Assembly: GCA_902477645.1 (NCBI GenBank)
Contig: CABSIA010000023.1
Span: 1-28,778 of the forward strand
Direction: 5' to 3'
Length of the DNA: 28,778 nucleotides
Source: an uncultured Prevotella sp.
Lineage (GTDB): Bacteria; Bacteroidota; Bacteroidia; Bacteroidales; Bacteroidaceae
A program made the position numbers and the translations under genes. The notes under the pieces were generated by a model, which saw only the letters and a list, made by a program, of their open reading frames with translations, was not told the DNA's origin and made no database searches. Shown here piece after piece: positions 22,148 to 28,778 of this stretch (positions are counted from its first letter, which is position 1; each line of letters starts with the position of its first letter).

Positions 22148-23095
22148 ATGGAAAAAATAGCAAAAAGAATAACCGACCTTATCGGCCGCACACCGCTTGT
22201 TGAGCTTGCCAATTTCTCTGAGCAGCACGGGCTTGACACGCCGCTGATAGCAAAAGTGGAATATTTTAATCCTGGCGGCAGCATAAAAGACCGTACGGCT
22301 CTGTCGATGATTGAGGATGCCGAGCGCAGAGGCCTGCTGACTCCAGGCGCCACTATCATTGAGCCAACAAGCGGAAATACCGGAGTGGGCGAGGCGCTTG
22401 CTGCAGCAGTGAAAGGATATAGGCTTATTCTCACCATGCCTGAGACAATGAGCGTTGAGAGAAGAAATCTTGTAAAGGCGTATGGTGCGGAAGTACGTCT
22501 GACACCGGGAAAAGACGGGATGCAGGGAGCGATAAAGGCAGCGGAGGAGCTTCGCAATACCATTCCTGGCTCCGTAATTCTCGGACAGTTCGTAAATCCT
22601 GCCAATCCTCAGATACACTACGAGACAACGGGACCTGAGATTTGGCAGGATACCGGCGGCAACATCGACATTTTTGTTGCCGGTGTAGGCACTGGTGGCA
22701 CCGTGTCGGGAACAGGAAAGTATCTGAAAGAGCAAAATCCCGATGTGAAAGTTGTTGCCGTAGAGCCGGCATCATCGCCTGTTCTGAGCGGAGGAACCGC
22801 CGGGCCGCATAAACTACAAGGTATTGGAGCAGGCTTTGTTCCTGAGACTTACGATGCGTCTGTTGTAGACGAGGTGTACTGCGTAGAGAATGACGACGCC
22901 ATATTTACAGGCCGCCAGCTGGCACGGCATGATGGCTTGTTGGTTGGCATATCGTCGGGGGCGGCCGCATTTGCAGCCGCACAGATTGCCAAGAGGCCAG
23001 AAAACCGGGGCAAAAGGGTAGTGGTGGTTCTTCCTGATACGGGCGAGAGATATCTCTCTACGGTGCTATATGCATTCGATGAATATCCGCTGTAA
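22148..23095 (+). CDS. cysK: cysteine synthase A (O-acetylserine sulfhydrylase)
   Basis: This PLP enzyme makes cysteine from O-acetylserine and sulfide. The 315-residue protein has the PLP lysine at 47 (NPGGSIKDRTA), the substrate loop PTSGNTG at 73-79, the phosphate-binding glycine loop GVGTGGTVSGTG, and a conserved Ser-Gly-rich segment near the end (GISSGAAAFAA). The ATG at 22148 was chosen over an upstream in-frame start at 22034 because the promoter boxes lie between them and the standard N-terminus (KRITDLIGRTPLVEL) follows directly. Members lacking an SAT partner are common; no cysE is seen here. Confidence 0.95.
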   Translation: MEKIAKRITDLIGRTPLVELANFSEQHGLDTPLIAKVEYFNPGGSIKDRTALSMIEDAERRGLLTPGATIIEPTSGNTGVGEALAAAVKGYRLILTMPETMSVERRNLVKAYGAEVRLTPGKDGMQGAIKAAEELRNTIPGSVILGQFVNPANPQIHYETTGPEIWQDTGGNIDIFVAGVGTGGTVSGTGKYLKEQNPDVKVVAVEPASSPVLSGGTAGPHKLQGIGAGFVPETYDASVVDEVYCVENDDAIFTGRQLARHDGLLVGISSGAAAFAAAQIAKRPENRGKRVVVVLPDTGERYLSTVLYAFDEYPL

Positions 23096-23225
23096 TTTTT
23101 TTGGCGTGAGACTTTTTTTCTTTCTGTCGTGCGGATTTTTTGCAACATGGCATCGGCCGCTCAGGTCTGCGTGATGTCCTCCGGCACATCAAGACCGGCA
23201 TTGCAGGCATCGGGATCATGTTCTG

Positions 23226-24146
23226 TCAGTTGCGGTATACGATACGGGCGAATACAGGATAGTGATCGGACGGGGTGCGACGGATGTTCTTCTTGAAATC
23301 TATTTCCTGCGGCGCATTGCGGCTCTTCCGTTTCTTGGTCTTGTCGGAAGAAACAGTCCAGTATCCGTTTGTCAAGACCCCATAATTCCTGACTTCAAAC
23401 TCCGATGACACAAAGATATGGTCTATGCGGCTTTCCGTCTTAAGGTCAGTCTTAAAGTCATTGAACGTCCCGTTCTCGGCAAAACGCATGCGCGCACTGG
23501 TGTAGGAATCTTTCAGTATGCCAGACTTGGTGAATATCCGGTAGATTTCATCCGTTTGATCCACATTGAAGTCACCCGTCAGCACTACAGGAATTTTTGT
23601 CCCTGCAATCTCTCTGATTTTGCGGACTACAAGCCGTGCCGCCTCGCGACGGGCCACCACGCCCACATGGTCCATGTGTAGGTTGAAGAAGAAAAAACGG
23701 AAGCATGTGACCTTGTCTCGGAACTCGCCCCATGAGCAAATCCTTGTGCATGCGGCATCCCATCCGAGTCCCGGGCGGTCAGGATGCTCAGAAAGCCAGA
23801 AATCACCATTGTTCAAGAGGTCAAAACGGTCGGTTTTATAGAAAATGGCAGAATGCTCTCCTGCCTCCTTGCCGTCATCGCGCGCTATGCCGATATGGGC
23901 ATATCCGTCAAGTCGGCTGTCCAAGTCGTGGAGCTGACGGATATAGGCTTCCTGTGTGCCGAACACATCGGGTTGCTCAAAGTTTATCTGGTCACAGATT
24001 ACCTGACAGCGTTTCGTCCATACGTTGCCGTTTATAGAGTCGCCGTCGTTTTTGTTGCGGATATTATAAGTGCCGACGAAGAGAGCCTGGGCTCCCGTCG
24101 TCAGCACGCTGAATAATACCGCAATAGTTGTTATGATATGTTTCAT
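23226..24146 (-). CDS. secreted endonuclease/exonuclease/phosphatase (EEP) family protein
   Basis: This 306-residue metal-dependent phosphoesterase is predicted to be exported, with an N-terminal signal peptide (MKHIITTIAVLFSVLTTGAQA). The EEP catalytic signatures are all present: TYNIRN, the metal-binding Glu in FGTQEA, FFNLHMDHVG, LTGDFNVD and, near the end, RIDHIFVS and SDHYPVFARI. Family members include nucleases, sphingomyelinases and sugar or lipid phosphatases. Here the third-gene position after GH2 and GH125 enzymes suggests it removes a phosphate from a glycan. Similar pairings with GH125 occur in Bacteroides mannan loci, as I recall. The gap to the upstream gene is 15 nt, so it belongs to the same operon. 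Confidence 0.88.
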   Translation of the reverse strand: MKHIITTIAVLFSVLTTGAQALFVGTYNIRNKNDGDSINGNVWTKRCQVICDQINFEQPDVFGTQEAYIRQLHDLDSRLDGYAHIGIARDDGKEAGEHSAIFYKTDRFDLLNNGDFWLSEHPDRPGLGWDAACTRICSWGEFRDKVTCFRFFFFNLHMDHVGVVARREAARLVVRKIREIAGTKIPVVLTGDFNVDQTDEIYRIFTKSGILKDSYTSARMRFAENGTFNDFKTDLKTESRIDHIFVSSEFEVRNYGVLTNGYWTVSSDKTKKRKSRNAPQEIDFKKNIRRTPSDHYPVFARIVYRN

Positions 24147-24161
24147 GCGGAAAAATGTTTT

Positions 24162-25646
24162 TTATGGTTTGCAACTGTTTAGCAGGTCTACTTTACCGTC
24201 GGCTATCAGCTTCAGGATAAGTTCACCGAAAAGCGTGTTCTGCCAAGCGAACCACGGACGTGTGTAGTTTGTGGCGTCGTCTTTGTTAAATGACTCATGT
24301 ATGAACCCCGTGCCGGCATCAGTCTTCATAAGCATCTCAATGCAGTGTTTTATCTCGGCATCGTCGTTGCTTGTGAAGGCCAGCATCATTATGCTCATAG
24401 GCCATGGCATGTCGTGGCCAACATGAGGTCCGCCTATACCCTCGCCAGCCTTGCCGCGAAAGAATGCGGGATTGTCCTCGCTCCACACAAAACGGCGTGT
24501 GTTTTGGTATATGGGGTCGTTGAGACTTACGTCGCCAAGATAGCCCATGCCAAGGAGCGACGGTACGTTGGCATCGTCCATGAGCAAATGTGAGCCGTAG
24601 CCGTCGACCTCGAAAGCATAAATCTTTCCATATTTCGGATGCTCCACAACAGCGTATTTCTTCAAAGCCGTATCTACCTCATCGGCAAGAGCACGGCATT
24701 CGGCAGCCTTGGCTGGTTGTTTATTTACTGAGGTTAGTATCTCTGCGGCCTTGCGCAGTGCCGATACAGCCATGAAGTTGCTCGGAACCAAATAGGGGAA
24801 CACAGTGGCATCATCGCTTGGACGGAACGAAGAGGCTATCAGTCCGACGGGCTTTGCCGGGTGTCCCCATCCGTCCCAGCCAACAGTGTCGTAGGCGCGT
24901 TCGGTCTTGCGTTTGAACGAGTAGTTGCCCTTGCCGTGTTTGCGCTGCTGCTCACGGAACACCTTCAGCGTGTTGTCTACAGCCTGAATCCATTCATCGC
25001 CGAAGATGGTGTCATCGCCCGTCACCTTCCAGTACTCATAGGCAAGGCGTATGGGGTAGCACTCAGAGTCAATCTCGTATTTGCGCTCATGTACCTCAAG
25101 CTTCATGTCGGTCATGTCGCTCTGCCACTCGCCGCCCGTGGGGCCGTCGTTGAAGGCATTGGCGTACGGGTCAATGTTAATGCACTTGAACTGTCGCAGA
25201 ATGACGCCGCGTATCATTTTGCGCAGGTTCTCATCCTTGCCGGCAAACTGCACGTAAGGCCATACCTGTGCTCCGGAGTCGCGCAGCCACATGGCATGAA
25301 TGTCGCCAGTGTAAACAAAAGTGTCGTCATCGCCGTCTGCCGTTGTGCGGTAGTGTACAGTGGTCTCAAGTGTGTTGGGGAAACAGTTCTCAAACATCCA
25401 TGCCAAATAGGGATTGTCTTTCAGCAGTTTCTTCACTTCCTTTATCTTTTTCTCGATGATGTCAGAGCGGAACAGACGCTCGTCCACTGGCGGTCGTTTT
25501 GACTGCATCACCATGTCCCGGCGTGCTGTGAGAGCAATATATTCGCTTCCGTATTCGGCTTGTTGTGCATTGACGCAGGCGGGTGCTGATGTCAACGCCA
25601 GCAGAAAGATCATTTTCAACTGTTTTTTTCTCATTGTTCTTTTCAT
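24162..25646 (-). CDS. GH125 exo-alpha-1,6-mannosidase, secreted
   Basis: GH125 enzymes are metal-independent inverting alpha-mannosidases acting on alpha-1,6-mannose in yeast mannan or trimmed N-glycans. The 494-residue protein has a signal peptide (MKRTMRKKQL then MIFLLALTSAPACVNA) and the (alpha/alpha)6-barrel landmarks TGDIHAMWLRDSGAQVWPY, NAFNDGPTGGEWQSD, YEIDSECYPIRLAYEYWK and, near the C-terminus, GFIHESFNKDD with a conserved Glu, followed by FAWQNTLFGELIL. Two starts (25646 and 25634) both give a plausible signal peptide. It begins 4 nt after the stop of the GH2 fusion gene, which indicates tight cotranscription. Confidence 0.93.
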   Translation of the reverse strand: MKRTMRKKQLKMIFLLALTSAPACVNAQQAEYGSEYIALTARRDMVMQSKRPPVDERLFRSDIIEKKIKEVKKLLKDNPYLAWMFENCFPNTLETTVHYRTTADGDDDTFVYTGDIHAMWLRDSGAQVWPYVQFAGKDENLRKMIRGVILRQFKCINIDPYANAFNDGPTGGEWQSDMTDMKLEVHERKYEIDSECYPIRLAYEYWKVTGDDTIFGDEWIQAVDNTLKVFREQQRKHGKGNYSFKRKTERAYDTVGWDGWGHPAKPVGLIASSFRPSDDATVFPYLVPSNFMAVSALRKAAEILTSVNKQPAKAAECRALADEVDTALKKYAVVEHPKYGKIYAFEVDGYGSHLLMDDANVPSLLGMGYLGDVSLNDPIYQNTRRFVWSEDNPAFFRGKAGEGIGGPHVGHDMPWPMSIMMLAFTSNDDAEIKHCIEMLMKTDAGTGFIHESFNKDDATNYTRPWFAWQNTLFGELILKLIADGKVDLLNSCKP

Positions 25647-25650
25647 TTTT

Positions 25651-28600
25651 TTACTTGACTATATATTTAGATGTAGTCCCGTCCTCGTATCGTATTATGT
25701 TAAGTCCAGGCACCGGTGAGCTAATGCGCATTCCTGCGGCATTATAAATCATGCGCTTACCGGTGCCTTCTACGAAAGGGCGCTTAATACCAGTCTCCGC
25801 TCCATAGAGTGATGTGAGCTTCTGTACTGCTTCACGCAGTCTGTTCTCATTAAACTTCACGATTTCCCGGTCGTAGGTCATTATTCCGTTTACCTCAGTC
25901 TCCACGTCGGTGGTCTGAGTGTAGACAGCAGCTCCATAAGCGGTTTTGTTGCCATTGATGTTTACACCTTCAGAGAGTGTCTTTATTTGTCCGGCAAGTG
26001 TGACGAACGCATCTGTTATAGAGCTCTCGCTTGTATAAGTATTATATGTTTGGGCATTACGCTCAAACCACCGGTGTCCGCTGATGTTGCGTCCCAGTCC
26101 GCCATATTCACCGAGCACATAAGGTCTTTCCGGATCGTTTATCCCCATGCATATGGGCTGGTCGTAGGTGTGCTGGTCAACAATTGTGCCTTCGCCCAGT
26201 TTGTAGTGGTTTCCGCCACTTGCAGGATTCACCAGCCTGGTGTTGTCGAGGCTCTGTGTATATGAAACGATGTCGGCGGTGCTATATTGTCCCCAGCACT
26301 CGTTAAATGGTGTCCAAACCACGATACATGGATTGGAATAAAGCTGGTTGATGATGTCTTTCCACTCAGCGCGGAAGTTCTTGTCGAGAGTGGCGTCTTG
26401 TGTCTTTGTGTCACCGTCGCACCACCTGTCTGTAATCCAGCCGCTCTCAGTGCTGCGGAAGGGAGAGGGCATGTCCTGCCATACGAGTATTCCGAGGCTG
26501 TCGCAATGCCAGTACCAGCGTGCAGGCTCAACCTTCATGTGCTTGCGTATCATGTTGAAGCCCCATTCTTTGGTCTTCTCTATGTCGTAGCGGAGAGCCT
26601 CGTCGGTTGGTGCCGTGAGCAGACCGTCGGGCCAATAGCCTTGGTCAAGCAGCCCGAACTGGAACAAGTCTTCGTTGTTCAGTTGCAGACGCCAGTAGCC
26701 CTGGTCATCCTTGCGATATGATATTTTGCGCATGGCGGCATAACTCTCAATGTTGTCGATAGTTTCACCTTTTGCAATGTAGCTTACATTCACCTTGTAG
26801 AGATTGGGATGTGCAGGACTCCACAGTTTCGGATTGTTCACTGGGACCTCTATATTGACGTTATTGCCGGCAGTAGCAGTCTGCTCGGCAATGGTTTCAC
26901 CGTCGTTGTCCTTAACTGTTACTTTCACTTTTCCGTCGGTTTGTGCACTGTTTACAGCGATGTTGAAGTTCAGCTTGCTATTGTCTACATCTGGTGTGGT
27001 TCGGATATCGGTGATGTAAGTGTAGTCGACAGGCTCCATCCATACAGTCTGCCAGATGCCAGAGGTTGAGGTGTAGAATATGTCGCCTCCACCGTTAGGA
27101 TACCGGCGCTGCTTGCCTACTGGCTGCATGTTTTCGTCAGTATTGTCTATTACTTTGACATATATGGTTGCTGTGTTGCCACCAGACAAACGGTTTGTGA
27201 TGTCTACAGAGAACGATGTGTGTCCTCCTGTATGCGATGCCACTTTGTAGCGTCCTGTTGTTCCATTTACGAATACATCAGCCTTATAGTCTACAGCTCC
27301 AAAGTTGAGAATGATTTTCTTGCCTGCCCACTTCTCTGGAATTGTGATGTCACGTTTATACCAAAGGGCCTTGCCCGGTTCTAATGGGCGCATTACTCCC
27401 GACAGACTTGACTCTATGGGATATGGGACGAGAATCTTTCCTTCGAACTCGCGTGGAGTCTCTCCCTGGCCTGTAATGGCATAGTCCCACAGGCCGTTCA
27501 GGTTTTGCCAGTCTGTACGCTGCATCAGCGGACGCGGGTATTCAGGCAGCACGTTCTCAGGGGTGACATCGGCAGCCCAACGGGTTTTTATGTGGTTGCC
27601 TTTAGGTTCCCATGCCGTTTCAGTGGCAGCAGGCCTATATTTGTCCATGAGAACTTTCATCCACAGGCCGCCTAATACAGAGCGTGCGCTGAAGTTTATC
27701 GATTGCCCGTTGCTTGTCTCGTAATAGTCGCTCAAAGGTATACGTGTACTTGTCTCGTTGACATATTTATACAAGAGGTCTGAGAACTTGAGGAAAGTTT
27801 CAGTGTCGGGTGACATGGATGCCGTCCATAATATCCAGTCCACCTTTGTTTGAGTGTCACGGCAGTCGAGTGGCAGGCCGAATGTTGTCTGTTTTGTCAG
27901 GTAGTAGCTTATCTCTCGGTCAATGACCTCTTGTGGAAAGAGTTTTTTATTCCACATCATGTCCCAGACGAGATTGTATTTCTGGCTCCAGGTGCCTGGC
28001 TTGTGGAATTCCATGCGGTAGTGATCGCCGTCGCGTGCATCAGCCTCCCACAATAATGCCATGTCCTTTGCGTATTGTTCAAATTTAGGAATATCACGCA
28101 CATTGCCGCCTATGTATGGTATCAGGTCGGCATATGCGGCTACAGCCAAGATTGCTTTTATCGAGAGATTGGTGTTCTGTTCGCTTGGTCCCTTGAAATC
28201 ATCAGTGCAAAGTTGGCTGCCAGGATTCTGTCCTTCAGCACGACAATAGTCTGCCCATGTCTTCAGTACATTGCGGTAAGGTTTCAGCCACTCACCGTCG
28301 CCGGTGATACGGCAAATGGCATTGGCAAGCAGAATGATGTTTGCCGATTCTTCAAGAGGCATGGTATCACCGTAAACTTGTCCGTTAGCCAGAGGATATT
28401 GCCCGAGGTCGTGAGCGGCGCAGTTCTTGCCCTTTCGCTCGTCAGACAACGCATATTCGAGAATTGAGATAATCATGCCTTTCTGCAGCTCTGGATTGTA
28501 GAGCAGGTAGAGCGGACATTCGGGATATGTAAGGTCAACGGTGTTTACGCATCCGTTCGATTTGTTTTCCTTAGAGAAGTAGAGAATATGTCCCTTGTCA

Positions 28601-28778
28601 TCCTGAAACAGCTTGTGTGCTGCCATGACCAGACGATAGTTGCCTGCCAGCATCTCTGCATATTTCACGTTGCCGGCAGCGAGTGCGTCATCGTAGATTT
28701 TCTTGTCGAGCTGACGGCAACGCGCCATAATCTCAGTATATCTGTCGCGCAGTTCCTCGAAAGCCTGGAATATTGTCT
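25651..28778 (-). CDS. GlaA-like (DUF4965) domain fused to GH2 glycoside hydrolase, 5' end missing
   Basis: The frame is open to the window edge, leaving 1041 residues visible; the Met at 28728 is internal, with 16 further codons upstream. The first about 380 residues match glutaminase A-type (DUF4965/DUF1793) domains: AAHDLGQYPLANGQVYGDTM, PLEESANIILLANAI and SARSVLGGLWMKVLMDK. From QRTDWQNLNGLWDYAI onward it is a GH2 enzyme: jelly-roll domain, Ig-like domain, then a TIM barrel. The GH2 acid/base Glu is in FNECWG (codon 26299-26301) and the nucleophile Glu in GEYGG (codon 26107-26109). The C-terminus (IYNAAGMRI, then GLNIIRYEDGTTSKYIVK) resembles a Bacteroidota secretion-tail domain. Specificity is not clear; GH2 covers beta-galactosidase, beta-mannosidase and beta-glucuronidase. 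It is the first visible gene of the operon with GH125 and the EEP protein. Confidence 0.87.
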   Translation of the reverse strand, partial: TIFQAFEELRDRYTEIMARCRQLDKKIYDDALAAGNVKYAEMLAGNYRLVMAAHKLFQDDKGHILYFSKENKSNGCVNTVDLTYPECPLYLLYNPELQKGMIISILEYALSDERKGKNCAAHDLGQYPLANGQVYGDTMPLEESANIILLANAICRITGDGEWLKPYRNVLKTWADYCRAEGQNPGSQLCTDDFKGPSEQNTNLSIKAILAVAAYADLIPYIGGNVRDIPKFEQYAKDMALLWEADARDGDHYRMEFHKPGTWSQKYNLVWDMMWNKKLFPQEVIDREISYYLTKQTTFGLPLDCRDTQTKVDWILWTASMSPDTETFLKFSDLLYKYVNETSTRIPLSDYYETSNGQSINFSARSVLGGLWMKVLMDKYRPAATETAWEPKGNHIKTRWAADVTPENVLPEYPRPLMQRTDWQNLNGLWDYAITGQGETPREFEGKILVPYPIESSLSGVMRPLEPGKALWYKRDITIPEKWAGKKIILNFGAVDYKADVFVNGTTGRYKVASHTGGHTSFSVDITNRLSGGNTATIYVKVIDNTDENMQPVGKQRRYPNGGGDIFYTSTSGIWQTVWMEPVDYTYITDIRTTPDVDNSKLNFNIAVNSAQTDGKVKVTVKDNDGETIAEQTATAGNNVNIEVPVNNPKLWSPAHPNLYKVNVSYIAKGETIDNIESYAAMRKISYRKDDQGYWRLQLNNEDLFQFGLLDQGYWPDGLLTAPTDEALRYDIEKTKEWGFNMIRKHMKVEPARWYWHCDSLGILVWQDMPSPFRSTESGWITDRWCDGDTKTQDATLDKNFRAEWKDIINQLYSNPCIVVWTPFNECWGQYSTADIVSYTQSLDNTRLVNPASGGNHYKLGEGTIVDQHTYDQPICMGINDPERPYVLGEYGGLGRNISGHRWFERNAQTYNTYTSESSITDAFVTLAGQIKTLSEGVNINGNKTAYGAAVYTQTTDVETEVNGIMTYDREIVKFNENRLREAVQKLTSLYGAETGIKRPFVEGTGKRMIYNAAGMRISSPVPGLNIIRYEDGTTSKYIVK

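Noticed and set aside
1..28778. tRNA, rRNA or riboswitch
   Set aside because: I scanned the intergenic regions and saw no cloverleaf, rRNA segment or conserved riboswitch core. Small structured RNAs cannot be excluded by eye.

Overview
The window looks like a chromosomal segment of a Bacteroidota gut or oral anaerobe, most likely Prevotella or a close relative. The signs are the Bacteroidota promoter form (a -7 box TAnnTTTG, often TATCTTTG, with a TTG or TTTG element about 19 nt upstream), few recognisable Shine-Dalgarno sites, the RecA, RhaT, RhaD and carboxynorspermidine dehydrogenase sequences, and a run of secreted glycan-degrading enzymes at the right edge. The genus is inferred from family knowledge, not from a search.

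Layout. (1) At 265-3290, on the minus strand, an operon runs from a conserved hypothetical gene through carboxynorspermidine dehydrogenase to recA and ends in a strong intrinsic terminator. (2) At 3283-3954 a 0.67 kb intergenic stretch holds a 23-bp-phased palindrome array, a nested hairpin and the promoter of a four-domain sulfur-trafficking flavoprotein (CoA-disulfide reductase, rhodanese, TusA and DsrE-like domains, 3955-6408). (3) At 6409-12760 lies an accessory island. It opens with twin palindromes and a 78-nt hairpin, followed by a Type III-like restriction helicase/nuclease, a beta-class DNA methyltransferase whose target-recognition segment is visibly AT-rich, a gene-tail remnant, a BRO-N/Fic fusion, a truncated rhuM remnant and TGTGATAAAATCACA-type palindromes. 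(4) At 12763-18406 are an SDR oxidoreductase and the L-rhamnose catabolic genes: rhaD on plus, converging on a minus-strand rhaB-rhaA-rhaT operon. (5) At 18652-21994 are NhaD, a densely structured intergenic region between two convergent genes (four palindromes at exact 22-bp spacing, then 22-bp direct repeats), an AraC regulator whose stop codon sits in the loop of its own terminator, and a GNAT acetyltransferase. (6) Next is cysK (22148-23095). (7) At 23226-28778, on minus, a glycan-utilisation operon encodes a GlaA-like/GH2 fusion that runs off the edge, a GH125 alpha-mannosidase and a secreted EEP-family phosphoesterase.

How the genes work together. RhaT imports L-rhamnose. RhaA, RhaB and RhaD convert it to dihydroxyacetone phosphate and lactaldehyde, and the AraC protein 2 kb away is a plausible but unproven regulator. 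The right-edge operon encodes periplasmic or surface glycan-trimming enzymes, in a combination reminiscent of mannan or N-glycan loci. The island is a defence-type module next to decayed genes.

The least explained signal is the recurrence, at three intergenic sites, of short perfect palindromes of unrelated sequence set out with constant spacers of about 10 nt. They are not CRISPR. At least one array lies between two gene 3' ends, where an operator is unlikely.
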